Shown here: piece after piece, positions 1-5,422 of the stretch | Numbering within the stretch: the first letter of the stretch is position 1 | How the letters are laid out: every line of letters begins with the position of its first letter | NCBI GenBank assembly: GCA_045653225.1 | Contig: JAZOLP010000195.1 | Location: forward strand, 1-5,422 | Length of the DNA stretch: 5,422 bases | From: UBA1737 sp045653225 | GTDB taxonomy: Bacteria > Bacillota_I > Bacilli_A > ML615J-28 > CAG-313 | Direction of reading: 5' to 3' | Position numbers and translations under genes: made by a program | The notes under the pieces: model-generated | Databases searched by the model: none | What the model saw: the letters and a program-made list of their open reading frames with translations, nothing else | Told to the model about the DNA's origin: nothing

Positions 1-1916
1 TAGAAATTGGCCAAAGCGTTGAATTAGAAGTTTCATTAATTAATTTAGATGGTGAAATTATTTTTTCTAGTTCTAATCAAGAAATTTTATTAGTAAATGA
101 AAATGGTATTGTTAGTGCGTTAAGTGTAGGTAAAGCAACTGTTACAGCAACTGTTACATATAAGAATAAAGATTATTCTGATTCTATTGAAATTGAAGTT
201 ATCGAAAAATCATTAGATCATGAAAAACATGAACATATTTTATGTGATGAGTGTGGAAAATGTATAGACACTACATGTGATGGAACATCATCAGATAAAT
301 GTGTTGGTCATGAAATAATTCAACCTTCTCATGAGTGTCAAAATCATAAGTCTGATTGGTTATGTGATGAAGTTTGTGGTGAAGATGTTGTTCAACAAAT
401 TATTTGTACAGAATGTGGCAAAATTTTAGATGAAAGAGTTGTAGATTTAGAACATAATTATGAAAGTTGTATCATTCAAGAAAAAACATGTGTTCAAAAT
501 GGTAAAGTAGAATATGTCTGCAGTAAGTGTGAACATACTTATGTAGAAACTGAATATTCTACTGGTCATGTTCAAGATGACATTACTATTTCAGTTGAAG
601 CAACTGATACAACACTTGGAACTAAACAAATTAAATGTAAATATTGTGATCATCTATATAAAGAGTTTAACTATGTTAATAACGCATATCATAAACATGG
701 TAAATTAAGTGTTAATGGCGCTGATTTAGTTAATCAATATGGCGAAAAAGTTCAATTGTATGGTTTAAGCACTCATGGGATTCAATGGTTTAGTAAGGTT
801 GTAAATTTTGATACAATTTGTGAAATTCAAGAGAACTTTGGAAATAATATTATTAGATTTGCTTTATACACTGATGAAAATGGTTATTGTGATGGTAGTG
901 CATCTACTAAAAAGAAGATGTTAGAAACTTTACAAAAAGGTATTGATATTGCAACACAATTAGGTTTATATGTTATTGTTGACTGGCATATGGTTGGAGC
1001 AGAAAATGTTTTAGATAAAAATCCTCTAACTTATTTAGAAGAAGCAAAAGAATTTTTCGGTTATATGTCAGAGTATTATAAAGATCAAGATAATATTTTA
1101 TATGAAATTATGAATGAACCTAATGGAAGCACAACATGGAACGATTGTAAAGAATATGCAAATCAAATTATTCCTATAATTAGAAAAAATACTGATGCGG
1201 TAATCCTTGTTGGAAATCCTAAGTGGACAGCTGATTTAAATTCAGTTATGAAAGATCCATTAGTTGGTTATACAAATATTATGTATACTTATCATTTTTA
1301 TGCTGCAGATCATAGTAATACTACACAAGTTGTGAACGCTTATGATAGTGGATTCCCAGTATTTATAAGTGAATTTGGTTTTATGGAATCTTCTGGTGAT
1401 GGTGCAATAAGTGAAACTAATGGTAACAAATGGAAAAAAGTATTAGATAGTAGAAATATTAGTTATGTTGCATGGAACATTTCTAATAGTAAAGGTTCGG
1501 CTTCTATTTTTAAGTATAACACTACAAAACTTGATGATGTAAGTGACTCTAACTTAAAAGAGTGGGGTGTGTATTTAAAGAATTGGTATCGTGCAAAATC
1601 TTTAAATAAAGAAGTAGAAGATAATGATAATAATTTAGTAGCTACTGTTGAACTAGAAATTGAAATTCCTGAATGGGCAACTAACTATGAATGCTTCATT
1701 ATTAGTTCTAATGATTCAACATCTAGACTTGATTATGATTGGTCATCGTCTAATGAAGGTGTAATTAGTGTTTCAAGTTATTCTACACTTACTATTAATG
1801 GTAATGGTACATGTTATATCGTTTGTAAAAATAAGACTACTAATGAAGTAGGAATATTAGATATTGTTGTATCTAATGGAAAAATTGAACAGTGGTCTAG
1901 TAGGTATCAAGAATAA
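1..1916 (+). CDS. Multidomain secreted GH5_2 endoglucanase (cellulase), 5'-truncated by the window
   Basis: This gene is predicted to hydrolyse internal beta-1,4-glucosidic bonds in cellulose or related beta-glucans outside the cell. The reading frame is open from the first complete codon (position 3) to TAA at 1914-1916, giving 637 visible residues. Domains by visible residue: 1-68 a bacterial Ig-like (Big_2) domain with FSSSNQEI and GIVSALSVGKATVTA; about 72-220 a Cys/His-rich region with 16 Cys; about 232-531 a GH5 barrel; about 545-628 a second Ig-like domain (DWSSSNEGVISV). The barrel closely matches GH5 subfamily 2 (Bacillus Cel5A/EglS type): STHGIQWF, RFALYT, DWH, acid/base Glu372 in EIMNEPNG, HFYA, nucleophile Glu457 in FISEFGF, and Trp491. 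A TTG at 756 is not the start: the preceding 251 codons are open, and the first barrel strand (GKLSVNGADLVNQYGEKVQL) lies before it. The signal peptide and start must lie upstream. No sortase motif or C-terminal membrane anchor is seen. Polymer substrate is inferred from the family. Confidence 0.93.
   Translation, partial: EIGQSVELEVSLINLDGEIIFSSSNQEILLVNENGIVSALSVGKATVTATVTYKNKDYSDSIEIEVIEKSLDHEKHEHILCDECGKCIDTTCDGTSSDKCVGHEIIQPSHECQNHKSDWLCDEVCGEDVVQQIICTECGKILDERVVDLEHNYESCIIQEKTCVQNGKVEYVCSKCEHTYVETEYSTGHVQDDITISVEATDTTLGTKQIKCKYCDHLYKEFNYVNNAYHKHGKLSVNGADLVNQYGEKVQLYGLSTHGIQWFSKVVNFDTICEIQENFGNNIIRFALYTDENGYCDGSASTKKKMLETLQKGIDIATQLGLYVIVDWHMVGAENVLDKNPLTYLEEAKEFFGYMSEYYKDQDNILYEIMNEPNGSTTWNDCKEYANQIIPIIRKNTDAVILVGNPKWTADLNSVMKDPLVGYTNIMYTYHFYAADHSNTTQVVNAYDSGFPVFISEFGFMESSGDGAISETNGNKWKKVLDSRNISYVAWNISNSKGSASIFKYNTTKLDDVSDSNLKEWGVYLKNWYRAKSLNKEVEDNDNNLVATVELEIEIPEWATNYECFIISSNDSTSRLDYDWSSSNEGVISVSSYSTLTINGNGTCYIVCKNKTTNEVGILDIVVSNGKIEQWSSRYQE
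135..158 (+). repeat. Perfect 12-bp tandem duplication inside the Ig-like domain
   Basis: The 12-mer gcaactgttaca occurs twice back to back (135-146 and 147-158). It encodes ATVT-ATVT in the conserved G-x-ATVTA strand of the Big_2 domain. It is in frame and keeps the reading frame, so it may be a recent small duplication or chance codon reuse in a beta strand that naturally alternates Ala/Thr/Val. Confidence 0.6.
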
Positions 1917-1921
1917 AAAAT

Positions 1922-1949
1922 AAAAATCAAGCTAATTAGCTTGATTTTT
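1922..1949. terminator. Bidirectional intrinsic terminator between convergent genes
   Basis: A perfect inverted repeat has arms AAAAATCAAGCTAA and TTAGCTTGATTTTT meeting at the centre. In RNA the core stem is ATCAAGCT/AGCTTGAT with an AATT loop. On the + strand the stem runs into six T (1945-1950). On the - strand it runs into T runs (complement of the A runs at 1922-1926 and 1915-1920). It starts 5 nt after the endoglucanase stop and ends 14 nt beyond the epimerase stop, so it can end transcripts from both directions. The stem has few G-C pairs, as expected in an AT-rich genome. Confidence 0.88.
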
Positions 1950-1963
1950 TATTTGTTTAACTA

Positions 1964-2842
1964 TTAAAAGAATTTTAATGAATATTTAATTGTTTTAGAT
2001 TCATTAGGATTAACGCAAATTAAATCTCTTTTTGATTTAAATTCATTATTTGATGTTGGTGCATCTGCACAACCAATCCATGGTTCAAGACAAATAAATG
2101 GAGATTTAATGTTACAAGGAGTCCAAATTCCAAGCATTGGGAAGTCTTCAAAATTAAATATTACACCGTTTGTCTCATTTTTGTTTGTTAGAGTTACTTG
2201 GTGTGCTTTGATATTTTCAAATACTAATGCATCGAAATCATAATCACTGTAATTTAGAGGTAATTCTTTTAAATCATTGAATGTACGGCATCTATTATCA
2301 TAATCGATTGTGCCATCTTTTAAATTTACAGTTGGCATTTCATAAGTTCCAGGTACATCAAAGATTATTTTATAATCTTCAAATTTTTCGTTTTCATTTA
2401 GAGGAACTTTAAATGCTGGATGAAGACCTAGATTAAAAGGCATTTCAGTTTTAGAATTATTTGTAAATTCTAAATAACTGTTAATTGATTGATCAACTAA
2501 TTCATAAGTAATTAAAATCTTGAAATCATATGGATATAGTTTTAATGTATCAGCTGATGAAGTAACTTCGAATGTTACTTTGTCATCAAGTAATTGTGAT
2601 AGTTTAACTAAAGTGTCTCTTAAGAAACCATGTTTTTTCATTGGATATTTAATATTATCAATTGTTGCATAACCATCTTTAATTGTTCCAATATTAGGCC
2701 ATAAAAGTGGTGCACTACGTCCCCAATATACTGGATTACTATCGTGTAAGTAATCTTTGCCTAAATATTTAATTGATTTAATTTCTGCACCATTATCAGA
2801 AATGGTAACTTCTAAATAATTATTTTTTATTGTATATAACAT
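1964..2842 (-). CDS. Aldose 1-epimerase family protein (LacX-like mutarotase)
   Basis: This is a cytoplasmic galactose mutarotase-like enzyme of 292 residues with no signal peptide or membrane segment. It is predicted to interconvert alpha and beta anomers of an aldose. It has the marks of the LacX branch of the aldose-epimerase superfamily: GRSAPLLWPNIG (41-52), KDGYATIDNIKYPMKKHGF (55-73, with His71 and Arg75), NLGLHPAF (137-144, His141 as the expected catalytic acid), a DFDALVF stretch (202-208) and CLEPWIGCAD (251-260, Glu253 as the expected base). The C-terminal VNPNESKTIKYSLKF strand is typical of the family, and the length matches full-length members. The ATG is supported by AAAGGAG 8 nt upstream (complement of 2851-2857). 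The gene is convergent with the endoglucanase and divergent from the penicillin-binding protein, so it appears monocistronic. The precise sugar is unknown; LacX-type proteins are poorly characterised, and a phosphorylated or unusual hexose is possible. Confidence 0.93.
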   Translation of the reverse strand: MLYTIKNNYLEVTISDNGAEIKSIKYLGKDYLHDSNPVYWGRSAPLLWPNIGTIKDGYATIDNIKYPMKKHGFLRDTLVKLSQLLDDKVTFEVTSSADTLKLYPYDFKILITYELVDQSINSYLEFTNNSKTEMPFNLGLHPAFKVPLNENEKFEDYKIIFDVPGTYEMPTVNLKDGTIDYDNRCRTFNDLKELPLNYSDYDFDALVFENIKAHQVTLTNKNETNGVIFNFEDFPMLGIWTPCNIKSPFICLEPWIGCADAPTSNNEFKSKRDLICVNPNESKTIKYSLKFF

Positions 2843-2850
2843 AAATTATT

Positions 2851-2857
2851 CTCCTTT
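2851..2857 (-). promoter_or_regulatory. Ribosome binding site of the aldose epimerase
   Basis: The complement reads AAAGGAG, a strong Shine-Dalgarno core, 8 nt before the ATG at 2842. It fixes the start codon; no competing upstream start with such a site is seen. Confidence 0.88.
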
Positions 2858-2866
2858 AACGAAAAT

Positions 2867-2895
2867 AGTATAACAAATTATTAGTATTTCTTCAA
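2867..2895 (-). promoter_or_regulatory. Sigma-A-like extended -10 promoter for the aldose epimerase
   Basis: On the - strand, TTGAAG (2895-2890) is followed by a 17-nt spacer and TATACT (2872-2867). The spacer ends in TGT (2875-2873), an extended -10 TGn element. The -35 matches consensus TTGACA at the TTGA positions and the -10 matches TATAAT at five of six. The expected transcript start near 2860 gives a leader of about 18 nt carrying the AAAGGAG site. This is a sequence-pattern prediction only. Confidence 0.7.
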
Positions 2896-2935
2896 TTATT
2901 GTAATAAAAGATTTATGAAATTAATAAATAATAGT

Positions 2936-2941
2936 GGTGAT
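2936..2941 (+). promoter_or_regulatory. Atypical Shine-Dalgarno site of the penicillin-binding protein gene
   Basis: GGTGAT lies 6 nt before the ATG at 2948. It pairs with the ATCACC part of the 16S 3' tail, rather than with the CCTCC core as AGGAGG would. It supports the 2948 start, which also places a positively charged cytoplasmic tail directly before the membrane anchor. Pairing is weaker than at the two neighbouring genes. Confidence 0.6.
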
Positions 2942-2947
2942 TAATAA

Positions 2948-4855
2948 ATGAAACAATACAAATTATTTAAAGCAAAAAGAGTTTTGATGATTTATATAAT
3001 AACTATTATTGGTTTTTTGATTTTATGTATAAGACTTTCATATGTTAAAATAATTAAAGGCCAAGATTATTATGAACTCGCTTTAGATTTATGGACAAGA
3101 GAAGCTCCGACAAAAGGAATAAGAGGAAATATTTATGATAGAAATGGTAATTTAATTGTAGGGAGTTATCTTGCTCCAACTCTAGTTTGTGTTCCTAAAC
3201 AAGTAGAGGATAAACAAAGTACCGCAAGTTATTTAGCTGATGTTTTAAATGTTTCTAAAGATGAAATTTTAAAACATTTAAATAAAAACGTATCTGTAGA
3301 AATAATCAAACCTAGTGGTAGATACATTAATGTAACTGATGCAATAAAGATTATAAATAAAAATTTAAAAGGTATTTATGTTGTTAGCGACAGTAAAAGA
3401 AGTTACCCTTATGGTAGTGTATTAGCCCCAATCCTAGGTGTAGTAGGTAGTGATAATCAAGGTATAACAGGTATAGAATATATTTATGATTCATACTTAA
3501 AAGGAGATTATGGTGGACTAAATATTTTTACTGATGCACATGGGAATCTAATTAATAATTTAACAAGTTTCTATGATAGCGCTGCCTCAGGCGCTGATGT
3601 ATATTTAACCATTGATTTAGAAATTCAACTTATCCTAGAAAGGTTACTTGATAATGCATATGTAAAATATAATTATGATAACGCAATTATGATAGCAGTT
3701 AATCCAAAAACATCAGAAGTTTTAGGTATGGCTAGCAGACCTACATTTAATCCAGAAAATTTTCTTGATTATGATGAAGAAGTTTATAATAGAAATTTAC
3801 CTATATGGAAAAGCTATGAACCTGGTAGCGTTCAAAAAATAATAACATATGCCGCAGGGTTAGAAGAAAGTGTTTTTTCTATGGATGAGATATATAACGA
3901 TCCAGGATATTTAATAGTTGATGGAGTTAGGATAAAAGATTGGAAATCTGGAGGCCATGGCACCGAGACTTATCTTCAAGTAATTGAAAACTCTTGTAAC
4001 CCTGGTTTTATGACAATTGGTATGAGGTTAGGCAAAGATAAATTATTTAACTACATTAGAAAATTTGGATTAGGACAAAAAACAGGAATTGATCTGTTAG
4101 GTGAGTCAACAGGAATATTATTTGATGAATCTAAAATTGGTAATGTAGAACTTGCTACTGCAAGTTTCGGACAAGGTAACGCTGTAACGGCAATTCAGCT
4201 GGTTAATGCAGCAAGTGCAGCAGTAAACGGAGGAAACCTAAATAAGCCATACGTTCTTTCTAAAATAAAGAAAAATGACGAAATATTGATTGAAAATTCA
4301 ACAACTCTTATTAGAAATGTTATTAGTGAAGAAACATCTAGTAAAGTGAGATATGCTTTGGAAAGTGTCGCAGCAAAAGGTACTGCTCGGGGAGCATATA
4401 TCGATGGATATCGTGTAGGTGGTAAAACAGGAACAGCTCAAATAGCTGAAAACGGAAGTTACGCATCAGGTAAATATATTTTATCGTTTATGGGGATAGC
4501 TCCTATGGATGATCCTGAAATTTTAATTTATTTAGCAATAGAAAACCCTAAAAATACAATACAATATGGTGGTGTTGTTTGTGCACCTATTGTTAAAGAA
4601 GCTTTACAAGAATCTTTTCAAATTTTAAATATTTTGCCTTCTCTTGATGGTTTAAAGTTAGACGCAAGATATTATATTGATAAACAAGTTTATCTTGTTG
4701 ATGATTATATTGGTATAAAAGTAAAAAACCTACCATATACAAATAAATATAGTTTTATTATTGAAGGAAGTGGTTCTAAAGTTATCTCACAAGTTCCAGA
4801 TCCTGGTGAAAGATTGATTGAAGGTGGCAGTGTTATTCTATATACAGGAGATTAA
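2948..4855 (+). CDS. spoVD: SpoVD/FtsI-type class B penicillin-binding protein with C-terminal PASTA domain
   Basis: This is a membrane-anchored D,D-transpeptidase (635 residues) that would cross-link peptidoglycan peptides outside the membrane. Layout: short basic cytoplasmic tail (1-11), one membrane segment (about 12-30), PBP dimerisation domain (about 52-205, with RGNIYDRNGNLI at 59-70), transpeptidase domain (about 220-555) and one PASTA domain (about 565-635). Active-site motifs are complete: S-x-x-K as Ser294-Val-Gln-Lys297 in YEPGSVQKI, S-x-N as Ser349-Cys-Asn351 in NSCNPGF, and Lys493-Thr-Gly in GGKTGTAQ. By recall, stretches such as VYNRNLP, TYL-V--NSCNPGF, GQKTGIDL-GE-TGILF and LES-VA-GT-R resemble Bacillus SpoVD more than PbpB/FtsI, and length and single PASTA domain also fit SpoVD. 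The SVQK tetrad replaces the usual STFK/STMK. The symbol reflects sequence kinship; whether it serves spore cortex or division cannot be told, since no sporulation or division gene is visible here. It stands outside any visible dcw cluster. Confidence 0.95.
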   Translation: MKQYKLFKAKRVLMIYIITIIGFLILCIRLSYVKIIKGQDYYELALDLWTREAPTKGIRGNIYDRNGNLIVGSYLAPTLVCVPKQVEDKQSTASYLADVLNVSKDEILKHLNKNVSVEIIKPSGRYINVTDAIKIINKNLKGIYVVSDSKRSYPYGSVLAPILGVVGSDNQGITGIEYIYDSYLKGDYGGLNIFTDAHGNLINNLTSFYDSAASGADVYLTIDLEIQLILERLLDNAYVKYNYDNAIMIAVNPKTSEVLGMASRPTFNPENFLDYDEEVYNRNLPIWKSYEPGSVQKIITYAAGLEESVFSMDEIYNDPGYLIVDGVRIKDWKSGGHGTETYLQVIENSCNPGFMTIGMRLGKDKLFNYIRKFGLGQKTGIDLLGESTGILFDESKIGNVELATASFGQGNAVTAIQLVNAASAAVNGGNLNKPYVLSKIKKNDEILIENSTTLIRNVISEETSSKVRYALESVAAKGTARGAYIDGYRVGGKTGTAQIAENGSYASGKYILSFMGIAPMDDPEILIYLAIENPKNTIQYGGVVCAPIVKEALQESFQILNILPSLDGLKLDARYYIDKQVYLVDDYIGIKVKNLPYTNKYSFIIEGSGSKVISQVPDPGERLIEGGSVILYTGD

Positions 4856-4867
4856 AATATTATTTTA

Positions 4868-4896
4868 ATGAAAAAAAGATTTTAACGTGCTATAAT
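4868..4896 (+). promoter_or_regulatory. Sigma-A-like promoter with consensus extended -10 for the LRR lipoprotein
   Basis: TATAAT (4891-4896) is an exact -10 consensus, preceded by TGC (4888-4890), an extended -10. Seventeen nt upstream, ATGAAA (4868-4873) matches four of six -35 positions. The expected start is near 4903, only about 12 nt before the ATG at 4915, which would put the ribosome binding site at the extreme 5' end of the RNA. The promoter indicates the gene can be transcribed independently of the penicillin-binding protein gene. Confidence 0.75.
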
Positions 4897-4903
4897 ATGC
4901 TAA

Positions 4904-4910
4904 AGAGGTG
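4904..4910 (+). promoter_or_regulatory. Ribosome binding site of the LRR lipoprotein
   Basis: AGAGGTG ends 4 nt before the ATG at 4915 and pairs with the anti-Shine-Dalgarno tail through GAGGTG. It decides the start of a gene that has no stop inside the window. Confidence 0.75.
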
Positions 4911-4914
4911 TATT

Positions 4915-5422
4915 ATGCGCAAATATATTTTATTATTTATACTATTAAGTTGTTTATATAATTTTAGCTGTAAAAAAAATAATCAAAATAATGATGAAAT
5001 AACTGTTACAAGTGTAACAATAGTGGATAATTGTATTGAAACTACATATTCAAATGGTACAAAAGAGGTTTCTAATAAAATAGATTTTAATAATTATTTA
5101 GAATTATATAATTACTATTTAAAATACAATCCTAATTATGAGTTAGATTGTGAAAGCTTTTTAGATCTATATTCTATTCATAATGAGGATGATTTAAATT
5201 TTACGTATAAACTTTTAAGTAATGATACTTATTCAATAACAGGTTATACAGGAAATGATTTAAGTGTTATAACGCCTTATTATTATCAAAATAAAAGAGT
5301 TACGTGTATTGAATCACAAGGTTTTAAATACGCTACATTTGAAGAAATTAAATTAAATAAATCTACAACTACAATTAAAAGTAACGCCTTTTACTATTGT
5401 TTAACTGTAAAACAAGTTGAAT
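4915..5422 (+). CDS. BspA-like leucine-rich-repeat (LRR_5) surface lipoprotein, 3'-truncated by the window
   Basis: The frame is open from ATG 4915 to the window edge, giving 169 residues with no stop seen. The start MRKYILLFILLSCLYNFSC is a lipoprotein-like signal: basic n-region, hydrophobic core, then Cys19 followed by polar KKNNQNN. Cys13 in LLSC fits the lipobox pattern better but would leave a very short core, so Cys19 is preferred while its -3 residue (Asn16) is not canonical. Residues 20-100 are a polar Asn/Tyr/Asp-rich region I do not recognise. From about 104, YSITGYTGNDLSVITPYYYQNKRV is the usual entry to BspA-type LRR_5 arrays, followed by a first repeat with CIESQGFKYATFEEIKL and a second with TTTIKSNAFYYCLTVKQVE. 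This I-x-x-x-AF-x-x-C pattern is the LRR_5 hallmark. BspA-like proteins are surface proteins implicated in adhesion to host or substrate; that role is inferred here. More repeats are expected beyond the window. Confidence 0.88.
   Translation, partial: MRKYILLFILLSCLYNFSCKKNNQNNDEITVTSVTIVDNCIETTYSNGTKEVSNKIDFNNYLELYNYYLKYNPNYELDCESFLDLYSIHNEDDLNFTYKLLSNDTYSITGYTGNDLSVITPYYYQNKRVTCIESQGFKYATFEEIKLNKSTTTIKSNAFYYCLTVKQVE

Noticed and set aside
243..647. A separate zinc-finger or rubredoxin-like gene in the Cys-rich stretch
   Set aside because: It is in frame and continuous with both the Ig-like domain before it and the GH5 domain after it, with no start, stop or ribosome binding site of its own.
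756..758. TTG as the start codon of the endoglucanase
   Set aside because: It is an internal Leu codon: the frame is open for 251 codons upstream with recognisable domains, the GH5 barrel begins before it, and there is no Shine-Dalgarno site at the right distance.
2843..2901. Direct repeats of AAATTATT (2843, 2875, and a partial copy at 2894) and CAATTATTG (2893-2901) as operators in the divergent intergenic region
   Set aside because: The motifs are short and made almost wholly of A and T, so they are expected by chance at this base composition.
2869..2932. Sigma-A promoter for the penicillin-binding protein on the + strand
   Set aside because: Candidates such as TATAAC (2869-2874), TATGAA (2914-2919) and AATAAT (2927-2932) lack a fitting -35 at 17 nt, or would start transcription inside the ribosome binding site. 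A promoter is expected here, but none is convincing; I also see no sigma-E-like CATA-type -10.
1..5422. Mobile element, CRISPR array, tRNA/rRNA, riboswitch or defence system
   Set aside because: No transposase or integrase motifs, spaced repeats, cloverleaf sequences or long structured leaders were seen; nearly all of the window is accounted for by four genes and short intergenic spacers.
1..5422. Mollicute code with TGA read as Trp
   Set aside because: All Trp positions in conserved motifs (for example DWH, PWIG, QWF) use TGG, no TGA interrupts any of the genes, and a peptidoglycan transpeptidase argues for a walled cell.

Overview
The window is an AT-rich (by eye roughly 70% A+T) bacterial segment with standard-code genes: tryptophan is read from TGG, no in-frame TGA is needed, and all three visible stop codons are TAA. 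Low GC, clear Shine-Dalgarno sites, sigma-A-like promoters, a SpoVD-type penicillin-binding protein with a PASTA domain, bacterial Ig-like domains, Cys/His-rich 'CxxC-G-K' surface modules and a BspA-type leucine-rich-repeat lipoprotein together suggest a walled, probably gut- or rumen-dwelling low-GC Firmicute (Bacilli/Erysipelotrichia or a Mollicutes-related uncultured order). The exact lineage cannot be settled from this sequence.

Layout. Positions 1-1916 (+) hold the 3' part of a large secreted multidomain GH5 subfamily-2 endoglucanase: Ig-like domain, Cys/His-rich spacer, GH5 catalytic barrel, second Ig-like domain. Its true start lies upstream of the window. A perfect 28-bp palindrome flanked by A and T runs (1922-1949) separates it from a convergent gene, a LacX-type aldose 1-epimerase (1964-2842, -). 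The two genes appear to share this bidirectional terminator. A 105-bp divergent intergenic region (2843-2947) carries a good extended -10 promoter for the epimerase. A class B penicillin-binding protein (2948-4855, +) follows. A short 59-bp gap with a consensus TATAAT promoter then leads into a 3'-truncated LRR_5/BspA-like lipoprotein (4915 to the end).

How the genes relate. The endoglucanase would cut beta-1,4-glucan outside the cell, and the cytoplasmic epimerase would interconvert sugar anomers after uptake. That is a loose catabolic link, since they are convergent and not an operon. The penicillin-binding protein (peptidoglycan cross-linking) and the LRR lipoprotein (surface contact) are envelope genes with no evident functional tie to the first pair.

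No mobile element, CRISPR array, rRNA, tRNA or riboswitch is visible, and I do not see a new multi-gene system. The points most worth a second look are the Cys/His-rich module fused to the cellulase, the replaced minus-subsite K-x-E motif in its active-site cleft, the SVQK variant of the PBP active-site tetrad, and the two coding stretches (1-755 and 4915-5422) that lack an in-window start or stop and are easily missed.
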